DNA of 13,857 bases from Methanomicrobiales archaeon. GTDB lineage: Archaea > Halobacteriota > Methanomicrobia > Methanomicrobiales > Methanoculleaceae. Made by a program: the position numbers and the translations under genes. The DNA lies in the NCBI GenBank assembly GCA_012521035.1, contig JAAYND010000132.1, forward strand, positions 1-13,857, written 5' to 3'. The stretch's first letter is position 1. Every line of letters begins with the position of its first letter. Below are positions 1 to 6,605 of this stretch, piece after piece. Below the pieces are notes generated by a model that saw only the letters and a program-made list of their open reading frames with translations, was not told the DNA's origin and did no database searches.

Positions 1-1
1 C

Positions 2-901
2 GATCAGCAGGTCATCCTCCCCTCCTTCGAGCAGACCTGGGGCGCATCGGAACAGACGGTCATCTTCCGGATCCGGCTCCCCCGGGTGGTAGCGGCGATG
101 CTCGTCGGGGGAGGGCTCTCCATCGCCGGCGCCTCGTTCCAGGGGCTCTTCAGAAACCCCCTCGTCTCACCCGACATACTCGGCGTCTCCGCCGGGGCCG
201 GGTTCGGGGCGGCGCTCGGGATCCTCCTCTCCGGAAACCCCATGATCATCCAGGTCTCTGCCTTTGTCTTTGGTATCATCGCGGTCCTGGTCGCCTACTG
301 CATAGGTCGGACCGTCGGCAGGGGCTCGACCCTCGTCCTCGTCCTCGGGGGTATCATCGTCGGATCGCTCTTCTCCGCCTTCATATCGCTCACCAAATAC
401 ATCGCCGATCCCTACGACACCCTGCCCGCGATCGTCTTCTGGATGATGGGAAGCCTCTCAGCGGTCTCAAACGCCGATATCATTGCCGTAGCACCGCCGA
501 TCCTCCTCGGGAGCCTCTGCCTCTTCCTCATCAGGTGGCGTATCAACCTCCTCGCTGTCGGCGAGGAGGAGGCGCGGGCACTCGGGGTGGACACAAAGAG
601 GATGACCATGGTGCTCGTCATCGCATCAACAGTCATCACCGCTTCAGCGGTCTGCATCAGCGGGATCATCGGCTGGGTGGGCCTCGTCGTTCCCCATATC
701 GGGAGGATGCTCGTCGGCCCGGATTTCCGGAGACTCATACCGGTATCAGCCGTTCTCGGGGCCTCGTTCCTTCTCCTCGTCGATGACATAGCACGGACCA
801 TCACCGCGGCCGAGATCCCGCTCGGCATCCTGACGGCGATCATCGGCGCACCGTTCTTCGCGTATCTCCTGACCCGGAAAAAAGTAGGCTGGGTATCATG
901 A
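2..901 (+). CDS. FecCD/BtuC-family ABC transporter permease, 5' truncated by window edge
   Basis: Membrane permease subunit of a type II ABC importer of the kind that takes up iron chelates, cobalamin or other corrinoids. The frame is open from base 2, so the true start lies before the window; about 299 residues are visible of a family length near 330-350. The visible N-terminal part carries the family pattern RLPR followed by GASFQGLFRNPL and SPDILGVSAGAG. The C-terminal half has the conserved loop and helices GIIGWVGLVVPHIGRMLVG, LGASFLLLVDDIART and PLGILTAIIGAPFFAYLL. Multiple hydrophobic segments fit a polytopic protein. Its stop overlaps the start of the ATPase gene as ATGA, so the two are translationally coupled. 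The usual third component, a binding protein, is encoded convergently at 4084-5172. The family is clear; the substrate (iron chelate, corrinoid or other metal complex) cannot be read from the sequence. Confidence 0.93.
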   Translation, partial: DQQVILPSFEQTWGASEQTVIFRIRLPRVVAAMLVGGGLSIAGASFQGLFRNPLVSPDILGVSAGAGFGAALGILLSGNPMIIQVSAFVFGIIAVLVAYCIGRTVGRGSTLVLVLGGIIVGSLFSAFISLTKYIADPYDTLPAIVFWMMGSLSAVSNADIIAVAPPILLGSLCLFLIRWRINLLAVGEEEARALGVDTKRMTMVLVIASTVITASAVCISGIIGWVGLVVPHIGRMLVGPDFRRLIPVSAVLGASFLLLVDDIARTITAAEIPLGILTAIIGAPFFAYLLTRKKVGWVS

Positions 902-1701
902 TACTGAACGTCAGCAACGCCTCGTTCTCATACGACGGCATAACAAAACAGTTTGATGACGTCTCCTTCTCGCTTGAGAGAGGAGAAGTCCTCTCCCTCC
1001 TCGGGAGGAACGGAACGGGAAAATCAACCCTGATCAAGTGCATCTTAAACATCCTCGCGCTCCAGAAGGGAGTGGTCGAGATCAACGGCCACCGGGTCAG
1101 CAGTATGCGTCCCGACGAGATCGCCCGGCAGGTCGGCTACGTCCCCCAGACCCACCGCTCCGCCTTCCCGTTCTCGGCGCTCGACTTCGTCCTCATGGGG
1201 AGGACACCCCATATATCGACCTTCGCGGTCCCGAAAGAGGAGGACTACGAGAAGGCAGAAGAGGCGTTTGAGCGTATCGGGATCACCCACCTCCGGGAGA
1301 AGCCCGTCTCCGAGATATCGGGCGGGGAGGCGCAGATGGTGATGATCGCCCGTGCCCTCGCCCAGGAGCCCTCATTGCTCATACTCGACGAACCGACATC
1401 GCACCTCGATATCGGGAACCAGATGAGGACGATAGCGACGATCGATAGCCTCGCCGCCGACGGGATCGCCATACTGATGTGCACCCACTTCCCCGATCAT
1501 GCGTTCCTGGTCTCGCACTCGGCCGCCATCCTTGAGAGGGGGAGGCTGATAGCAAACGGGCCGGCCGGGGACGTCATCACGAAGGAGAACCTCCGCGAGG
1601 CCTACGGGGTCGATATCTGCGTCCACTACATCGAGGAGGCAGAGCGGATGGTCTGTGTCCCGATGAACCCCTGCGGCTGCCGGAGCAGGGGGGTGGCGTG
1701 A
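898..1701 (+). CDS. FecE/BtuD-type ABC transporter ATP-binding protein
   Basis: Cytoplasmic ATPase that powers the FecCD/BtuC-type permease encoded just upstream. The 267 residues contain the full ABC set: Walker A GRNGTGKST (36-44), Q-loop YVPQ (81-84), signature SGGEA (141-145), Walker B LLILDE (160-165), D-loop SHLD (168-171) and the switch histidine in CTHFPDH (H197). Length is normal for the family. The start ATG overlaps the permease stop by 4 bp. The last 30 residues carry four cysteines (C241, C253, C259, C261), including a CGC pair near the end; whether they bind metal is unknown. The gene ends 13 bp from the convergent radical-SAM gene, inside a shared hairpin. The ABC ATPase call is secure. 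Pairing with the 4084-5172 binding protein is inferred from proximity. Confidence 0.95.
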   Translation: MILNVSNASFSYDGITKQFDDVSFSLERGEVLSLLGRNGTGKSTLIKCILNILALQKGVVEINGHRVSSMRPDEIARQVGYVPQTHRSAFPFSALDFVLMGRTPHISTFAVPKEEDYEKAEEAFERIGITHLREKPVSEISGGEAQMVMIARALAQEPSLLILDEPTSHLDIGNQMRTIATIDSLAADGIAILMCTHFPDHAFLVSHSAAILERGRLIANGPAGDVITKENLREAYGVDICVHYIEEAERMVCVPMNPCGCRSRGVA

Positions 1702-1725
1702 TCGTCCGCCACCCTTACGGACGAT
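1701..1725. terminator. Shared hairpin between convergent genes (possible bidirectional terminator)
   Basis: A perfect 8-bp inverted repeat, ATCGTCCG (1701-1708) and CGGACGAT (1718-1725), encloses a 9-nt loop. The plus-strand ATPase stop (1699-1701) touches the left arm, and the minus-strand stop of the radical-SAM gene (1715-1717) lies in the loop, so each transcript would carry the hairpin at its end. No T-tract follows on either strand, so this may act as a 3'-end stabiliser or a weak bidirectional terminator. The structure is seen directly; the function is inferred. Confidence 0.45.
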
Positions 1726-3451
1726 AAAACGACCGGTTCCCCGAGACCGTGGCCGCGCTGGTGCCGTAAAACATCCGGTAGAATCGGTCCTGCTCTGCGG
1801 CGAGGTCGAACGCGGCATGTTCCGGGTGGAGGGTGCCGGCGATCGCGGCAAGACCGAGAACCCAGCGGGGGTTGCCGAAGTCCCAGCCCGGCGGCATGGT
1901 GTAGACCCGACCGTTCTCGATCGCATCGGCAGAAAGCCCCATCCGCCGGCACGCCGCGATGTAATCCGATACCGGGGCCGAGAGGAACCCGGATATGAAT
2001 ATAAATTCAGGATTAAACGCGGCGAACTCCTCCGGGGTTATGTTGACACCGGGTTTTCCGGCGCGCTCAATCGCACGGTTGACCGGATCGCCGCCGGCCG
2101 CCTCCACGAGGTTCATCTCGAAGCGTTCAGCGTTCAGGGCGAAGAGCGGCGTCCCCATCGAGTAGTAGACACGGGGCCGGTGGCAGCCCTCGACCGCCGA
2201 TGAGACCGCCGCCACCCGGTCGGTTATGTAGGACGCGAGCCTCTCCGCCTCGCCTGCGCGATCCGCCCGCTCCCCGATCTCCCGGACGAGACCGAGGTAG
2301 CTATCTATTTTCTGGATCTTCCCGTGGAGACCCTCTATGAAGTCATCCCGGATCACCCCCGCCCAGACCCGGGCGAGGTCGGCATCGGACTCGATACCAA
2401 GACAGACCAGGACAGCGTGGACCATCTCAAGCGCCCGCGTGAACCGGTAGCCGCCCATCATGCCGGGCTCGGCGTAAGGCTCACCCCCGATACTCCCGGT
2501 CAGGGGGAGCGAGAATCCACAGGAACACCGCCCGTCCGGCGGTATCGTGATCGTCCGCGCCCCCATCGGCCCGAAGAACTCCCGCCGGATGGCCACGTCC
2601 CCGCAGACAGGGCACACCGTGTTGAGGTAATCCGTCCCGGGAGAGTTGAAGAGGTAGACGTGGGAGAGCATCCGCCGGAGGTCGTCGCAGATCGCCTCGG
2701 ACTCAGCGATCGTCGGCTCCCTCTCCGGCGGTTCGTCACCGAAGGGTATGAACCGCATGACCTGAAACGGTATATCAGGGGATACCTCCGCGATCTTCCC
2801 GGCGGCGGCGAAGACCTCGTCGCGGTAGCCCTGTGCATACATGCAGGAGACCTCGACGTGGACGCCCGCCTCAAAGAGCCTCTGCACCGTCCGGTAGGTC
2901 GGTTCGGCAGATTTTGCCCCGCAGGAGCGGTAACACGCATCGGATGCTCCTTTCAGCCCGATATTCACAAAATCGATCGCAGATGCGATCTCCTGGAGCG
3001 ACTCCTCCGTGTAGTAGCCGTTCGTCGCACACCCGATAAGGAGCCCCGCATCGTGCGCCGCCCGGGCCACCCGGAGGAATGTCTGGTGCATGGCGGTCGG
3101 GTCGTTGAGGCAGAACACTATCCCCCGGCACCCCTTCTTTTGGGCGCGCCTGACCAGGGCGTCGGGCGGGATATGCCGGAGCGCCCCGGAGACGGCCTCC
3201 GCATGGTGGGCGATCGTCTCGGATATGCACCCACCACAGGAGAATGTGCACCCGATACCGCTCACCTGGAGGAACGTCTCCCGGGGGTGGTAGTGGCACA
3301 TCGGCATCGTCTCGATCGCGATCGGCATCGCCGCGATGTAGTGGTCGGGGAACCGCTCGACGATCACCCCATCCTCGTTTGTGTACATCCGGCAGATCCC
3401 GGTCCCCCCGGGCCTGATAACACAACGGTTCTCGCATATGGAGCAGTGCAT
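1715..3451 (-). CDS. Radical-SAM protein fused to a cytosolic periplasmic-binding-protein-like domain
   Basis: A 578-residue two-part protein. Residues 1-30 hold a four-cysteine motif (C3, C6, C10, C20) like the N-terminus of PflA-related/COG1180 radical-SAM proteins. The radical-SAM cluster motif CxxxCxxC follows at C68, C72 and C75 (GIGCTFSCGGC), and the barrel runs to about 270. A further cysteine set, C280/C283 and C309/C311, may bind zinc or an auxiliary Fe-S cluster. Residues ~340-578 resemble the connecting helix and C-terminal lobe of TroA/BtuF-type binding proteins: VYYSMGTPLFALNAERF, MNLVEAAGGDPVN, FNPEFIFISG, NGRVYTMPPGWDFGNPRWVL. There is no signal peptide, so this binding-like domain should be cytosolic. 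The ATG at 3449-3451 is preceded by AGGAG with 8-nt spacing. Only 2 nt separate it from the methyltransferase upstream, and it is third in a minus-strand unit with the binding protein. The reaction is unknown; modification or handling of the imported ligand is my inference. Domain calls are good, but the boundaries are approximate. Confidence 0.85.
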   Translation of the reverse strand: MHCSICENRCVIRPGGTGICRMYTNEDGVIVERFPDHYIAAMPIAIETMPMCHYHPRETFLQVSGIGCTFSCGGCISETIAHHAEAVSGALRHIPPDALVRRAQKKGCRGIVFCLNDPTAMHQTFLRVARAAHDAGLLIGCATNGYYTEESLQEIASAIDFVNIGLKGASDACYRSCGAKSAEPTYRTVQRLFEAGVHVEVSCMYAQGYRDEVFAAAGKIAEVSPDIPFQVMRFIPFGDEPPEREPTIAESEAICDDLRRMLSHVYLFNSPGTDYLNTVCPVCGDVAIRREFFGPMGARTITIPPDGRCSCGFSLPLTGSIGGEPYAEPGMMGGYRFTRALEMVHAVLVCLGIESDADLARVWAGVIRDDFIEGLHGKIQKIDSYLGLVREIGERADRAGEAERLASYITDRVAAVSSAVEGCHRPRVYYSMGTPLFALNAERFEMNLVEAAGGDPVNRAIERAGKPGVNITPEEFAAFNPEFIFISGFLSAPVSDYIAACRRMGLSADAIENGRVYTMPPGWDFGNPRWVLGLAAIAGTLHPEHAAFDLAAEQDRFYRMFYGTSAATVSGNRSFYRP

Positions 3452-3453
3452 GT

Positions 3454-4080
3454 CTACTGCTCCTTCTCGATCACGATCCAGAACCCTGAGTCGTCGTTGA
3501 TGACCCGGTGGGGGAGCCCGAGATCCTTCACGATGCCCGCTATCCGCGCCTGGTTATCTTGCCCGAGGTTTTTGTCCCGGAAGTTCTTCCAGTCCGGGTT
3601 CTTCTTTAACATCGCCTCCGTTATTGAGTCCCTGAGGTCGGCGGTCCCGAACCCTCCCCCGACGTAGGTCTTCCCGCCGGGCGCGAGCACCCGGTAGATC
3701 TCAGCAAACGCCCGGGGGAGATCATCCCAGAAGAAGATCGAGCCCCGGCTGACGATGAGGTCGACTGACCCTGCGGGGAGCGGGATCTCATGGACATCCC
3801 CCGGGAGGAGGGATATCCGGTCCAAAAGCCCGGCTCCCCGGACGTTTCCTTCGGCGATCTCAAGCGCCTCGGGCGAGGAGTCGAGGAGCGTGATCACGAG
3901 ATCGCTCGCCTCTGCAAGCGCTATACCGAGCGACCCCGGACCGCTGCCGATATCAAGGCACCGGCCACGGGTGATCCCGCACCGGTCGAGGATCTGCTCC
4001 GCGATCACCGGGTAGATCGGGGCAAAGACCGTCTTTGCGATCTTATCCATGCGATCCGCCCCGCCTTTCTCTTCTTCCAT
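3454..4080 (-). CDS. Class I SAM-dependent methyltransferase
   Basis: Cytosolic 208-residue Rossmann-fold methyltransferase of the Methyltransf_11/25 type. Motif I is CLDIGSGPGSLG (41-52), the acidic residue that would contact the SAM ribose is D67 (LLDSSPEALE), and motif III-IV follows as GDVHEIPLPAGSVDLIVSRG (94-113). The helix and strand FAEIYRVLAPGGKTYVGG come next. The substrate is not evident. It sits between a metal-chelate-type binding protein (3 nt upstream) and the radical-SAM fusion (2 nt downstream), so it is probably part of the same pathway. The ATG at 4080 is preferred over an internal ATG at codon 11 because GGAGG (4089-4093) lies 8 nt upstream of it. A small-molecule methylation step on an imported or synthesised ligand is inference from context. 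Confidence 0.88.
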   Translation of the reverse strand: MEEEKGGADRMDKIAKTVFAPIYPVIAEQILDRCGITRGRCLDIGSGPGSLGIALAEASDLVITLLDSSPEALEIAEGNVRGAGLLDRISLLPGDVHEIPLPAGSVDLIVSRGSIFFWDDLPRAFAEIYRVLAPGGKTYVGGGFGTADLRDSITEAMLKKNPDWKNFRDKNLGQDNQARIAGIVKDLGLPHRVINDDSGFWIVIEKEQ

Positions 4081-4083
4081 TCT

Positions 4084-5172
4084 CTAAACCTCCGGGTTCA
4101 GGATACCCTGGATCTGGTCATCGGTGAGCGATACATGGATGAAGATCTCGTGATACTCCCGGATAAGGTCTTCGAGGTCCATATCGCTGAAGAGCTCAGG
4201 GTAGAGAACCTTCGCGGTCCAGGGGATACCGATGATCCGGTTGATGCCCGGCGGTCGGTCGAACCAGCAGAACGCTGTCCGCGGTATGAGATAGACCCTG
4301 TCGTCCTTCACGGCGGTTATATCCTGCCAGAGCGGATCGGTCCGGACCGTAGCGTAGAACTCCGGTTCGCCTGCCAGGATGACCTCGGGATCCCACCGGA
4401 TGATCTGCTCCATCGAGACCTCTGTCATCCCCATGCCGGGCGTGAGAGCGCAGTCTGCGATATTCTTTCCGCCACAGAGTTCGATGAGCTCGGAGTGGTG
4501 CGAGCCCGTAGGGTCAGTCGAGAGTCCTTTTGGACCTTCGGCGTAGTAGACCCCCACCCGTTCATCATCCGGGATCGAGGCCACGCGCTCCGTCACCGTG
4601 GCGAGCACGCCCTCGTAGAAGGCGATCATCGCTCCGGCCTGCTCCTCCTCGCCGAGGAGATCGCCCATGAACCTTATGGGCGCGGAGTAGCCGGTGGAAC
4701 TGGTGGTGTCCTCGACGGCGATGACCGGGATCGAACCCATCTTCTCCTGCCGTTCGGCGACGGTAGCACCCGCCGCTCCACCATCGGTGGTGTAGCCCTC
4801 GACGACGATATCGGGCTTCATCGATATGAAGTTCTCGTAGTTGCCGGATTCCTTCCCGAACCAGCCCCCGACGACCGGGAGCGCCGCGTACTTCGCGGGG
4901 GTGTACTCCTTCTCGGGCGCAAAACTCCAGCCCGCGAGCCGGTCGGGTGCGACCATATAGACGAGGTTCGTCGACGGCGGCGATGTGCAGAGGATACTCC
5001 TGATCTCCGACGGCACGACGACGGTCCGACCCGCCATGTCGGTTATGGTGCGGGTCTCATCTACAGAAGGCACTTCCCGGGTATCCGTGCAGGCGGCGGA
5101 TGCGCAGAGGAGGACTGCACAGGCGCCGAGCAGGATCAGCAAGAGATGACGATCTTTTGGAATAGTAATCAC
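4084..5172 (-). CDS. ABC transporter substrate-binding lipoprotein (iron chelate/corrinoid-type)
   Basis: Extracellular substrate-capture subunit for a FecCD-type importer. An N-terminal hydrophobic stretch (about residues 10-27) ends in a lipobox-like SAAC with C28, suggesting a lipid-anchored protein. The mature part has the Peripla_BP_2/TroA-type pattern: RTITDMAGRTVVVP (41-54), FISMKPDIVVEG (115-126), HSELIELCGGKNIADC, IIRWDPEVILAGEP, VKDDRVYLIP and a C-terminal DRPPGINRIIGIPW. Length (362) fits the family. The start is a GTG: an in-frame TAG lies two codons upstream, and the ATG 2 nt upstream is immediately followed by TGA. A GAGG sits 11 nt before the GTG, longer than the 8-nt spacing of its neighbours. 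The leader also holds a small GC hairpin (5189-5202). It starts the unit with the methyltransferase and radical-SAM genes behind a clear archaeal promoter. The ligand is unknown. Confidence 0.9.
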   Translation of the reverse strand: MITIPKDRHLLLILLGACAVLLCASAACTDTREVPSVDETRTITDMAGRTVVVPSEIRSILCTSPPSTNLVYMVAPDRLAGWSFAPEKEYTPAKYAALPVVGGWFGKESGNYENFISMKPDIVVEGYTTDGGAAGATVAERQEKMGSIPVIAVEDTTSSTGYSAPIRFMGDLLGEEEQAGAMIAFYEGVLATVTERVASIPDDERVGVYYAEGPKGLSTDPTGSHHSELIELCGGKNIADCALTPGMGMTEVSMEQIIRWDPEVILAGEPEFYATVRTDPLWQDITAVKDDRVYLIPRTAFCWFDRPPGINRIIGIPWTAKVLYPELFSDMDLEDLIREYHEIFIHVSLTDDQIQGILNPEV

Positions 5173-5242
5173 ATCCTATCGGTCCTCGCCGGCAGGCGCC
5201 GGGGGGACTCCTGATCCACCTGGGATATGGTCGTTATTCAAT

Positions 5243-5271
5243 ATATCTATTTAACTTTTCAAAAATGTTAA
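5243..5271 (-). promoter_or_regulatory. BRE/TATA promoter overlapped by an imperfect inverted repeat (operator candidate)
   Basis: On the minus strand, GAAAAG (5255-5260) followed directly by TTAAATAGATAT (5243-5254) is a good BRE plus TATA arrangement in an AT-rich island of GC-rich DNA. It would start transcription near 5225, giving a leader of about 50 nt before the binding-protein gene. Positions 5251-5271 form a 21-bp imperfect palindrome with outer arms TTAAC and GTTAA (16 of 21 positions symmetric). It covers the BRE and part of the TATA box, where a bound repressor would block TBP/TFB. A metal-responsive regulator would suit the genes, but none is visible. Confidence 0.5.
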
Positions 5272-5311
5272 TTGTTATAGGTTAGAGCACTGCCCCACGA
5301 CCCCGACCCCG

Positions 5312-5659
5312 TCACTCCATCTCAAGCGCCTTTACGGCTGCCCGGCCGATCAGGTCAGGCGGGATCATGTCGTAGTCCTCGCCGTTGTAGCGGATCGCCC
5401 GGCATTCCGCCCCGGCATCGCAGGAGTCGCATGAGCCGCAGGATGGGGGGATCACCTCGACCCCCTCAAGGAGGTCCTCGACCGGCACCCCGTTGAAGAG
5501 GAGGGCGGCTGCACTGCCCGGTGGGAGGACAGTCTCGACTACCCGCACGCTGACCCCCTCCATCTCAAGGAGCATACGGATCTCTGCGAGGACTGCCGGG
5601 AGGGCAGACCCGGCCTCTCCGCCGGTCCGTTTCCATTCGATGATGAGTTCTCTCTTCAT
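5312..5659 (-). CDS. Small Cys-rich protein, DUF2703-like
   Basis: A 115-residue cytosolic protein without signal peptide or membrane segment. It starts MKRELIIEWKR, as DUF2703 proteins typically do. A central LLFNGVPVEDLL recalls the cis-proline region of thioredoxin-like folds. A cysteine cluster follows at C74, C77, C80 and C86 (CGSCDSCDAGAEC), suited to binding a metal or Fe-S cluster. The family has no established function that I know of. It lies 41 bp after pdxS, with a T6 tract between, and upstream of the metal-chelate-type binding-protein gene on the same strand. It may therefore be the last gene of the pdxS operon or a separate unit. The GAGG before the ATG is closer than usual, leaving only 2 nt, so the start is less secure than the frame. 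The assignment is from pattern memory, not a search. Confidence 0.7.
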   Translation of the reverse strand: MKRELIIEWKRTGGEAGSALPAVLAEIRMLLEMEGVSVRVVETVLPPGSAAALLFNGVPVEDLLEGVEVIPPSCGSCDSCDAGAECRAIRYNGEDYDMIPPDLIGRAAVKALEME

Positions 5660-5685
5660 GACCTCATCCCCGCCGCCGGCGATGC

Positions 5686-5691
5686 AAAAAA
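5686..5691 (-). terminator. Oligo-T tract after pdxS
   Basis: Six consecutive Ts on the minus strand lie 9 nt beyond the pdxS stop, in an otherwise GC-rich gap. Archaeal RNA polymerase terminates at such T-runs without needing a hairpin, so this is a plausible full or partial terminator between pdxS and the DUF2703-like gene. Confidence 0.35.
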
Positions 5692-5700
5692 TTGAGGGTC

Positions 5701-6600
5701 TCAGAGCCTGCCGCGGGTCTGGAGGATCTCATCCTCCCGGAGCATGCGGATATCAAGCCCCTTCATCGCCTCGCCAAGCCCCCTGCTCACCTCGGCGATG
5801 ACCTTCGGATCATCGTAGTGCTTCACCGCCTCAACGATCGCGCGGGCGGTCACCTCGGGTTTTGCTGACTTGAATATACCCGACCCGACAAAGACACCAT
5901 CGGCCCCGAGCTGCATCATCAGCGCCGCATCAGCGGGCGTCGCTATACCGCCGGCCGAGAAGTTCACCACCGGGAGGCGGCCGCGCTCAGCGCACTCGAC
6001 GACGAGCTCTATAGGGGCCTCGATCTCGCGAGCCTGGTCAACGAGCTCCTGGCGGGAGAGCCCCGAGAGCGCCCGGATCCCGCCCATGATCGCCCGCATG
6101 TGGCGGACTGCTTCCACGACGTTCCCCGTCCCGGCCTCGCCCTTCGTCCTGATCATCACCGCGCCCTCATTGATCCGGCGGAGCGCTTCCCCGAGGTTCC
6201 GGGCGCCGCAGACGAACGGGACGTTAAATTGGGTCTTATCGATATGGAACTGCTCGTCCGCCGGGGTCAGCACCTCACTCTCATCGACCATATCCACACC
6301 GAGCGCCTCCAGAACCTGCGCCTCGACAAAGTGTCCGATCCGGGCCTTCCCCATCACCGGGATGGAGACCGCATCGATGATCTCGGTGATCTTCTGTGGA
6401 TCGGCCATACGGGCCACGCCCCCGGCCGCCCTGATGTCGGCAGGGACTCTCTCAAGCGCCATAACAGCGACGGCACCGGCATCTTCAGCGAGCACTGCCT
6501 GCTCTGCATCGATGACGTCCATGATGACACCGCCATCCAGCAGTGACGCAAAACCGCGCTCTATCAGCTCGGTGCCAGATCTCAGTTCCTCAAGCTTCAT
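5701..6600 (-). CDS. pdxS: Pyridoxal 5'-phosphate synthase lyase subunit PdxS
   Basis: Synthase subunit of the DXP-independent PLP pathway. It combines ribose 5-phosphate, glyceraldehyde 3-phosphate and ammonia (from the PdxT glutaminase) into PLP in the cytosol. The TIM-barrel protein is highly conserved. The catalytic residues are present in context: D28 in VIMDVIDAEQA, K85 in PVMGKARIGH and K153 in MIRTKGEAGTGN. VNFSAGGIATPADAALMMQL and GADGVFVGSGIFKS form the phosphate-binding end. I start at the ATG at 6600 (299 aa, beginning MKLEELRSGT) because it matches the family length and clears the cbiB stop by 5 nt. The frame extends nine codons further upstream to 6627 but would then overlap cbiB. 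No pdxT is in the window. It is probably cotranscribed with cbiB and the purA group. Confidence 0.98.
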   Translation of the reverse strand: MKLEELRSGTELIERGFASLLDGGVIMDVIDAEQAVLAEDAGAVAVMALERVPADIRAAGGVARMADPQKITEIIDAVSIPVMGKARIGHFVEAQVLEALGVDMVDESEVLTPADEQFHIDKTQFNVPFVCGARNLGEALRRINEGAVMIRTKGEAGTGNVVEAVRHMRAIMGGIRALSGLSRQELVDQAREIEAPIELVVECAERGRLPVVNFSAGGIATPADAALMMQLGADGVFVGSGIFKSAKPEVTARAIVEAVKHYDDPKVIAEVSRGLGEAMKGLDIRMLREDEILQTRGRL

Positions 6601-6605
6601 TATTC

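Noticed and set aside
2324..3667. A 447-codon plus-strand open frame opposite the radical-SAM gene
   Set aside because: It is antisense to a gene with clear motifs and is rich in Arg, Pro, Asp and His, as expected from the GC-rich complementary frame. It shows no recognisable domain.
3790..5214. A 474-codon plus-strand open frame opposite the methyltransferase and binding protein
   Set aside because: Same reason: antisense shadow across two well-supported genes, crossing their boundary, with no domain pattern.
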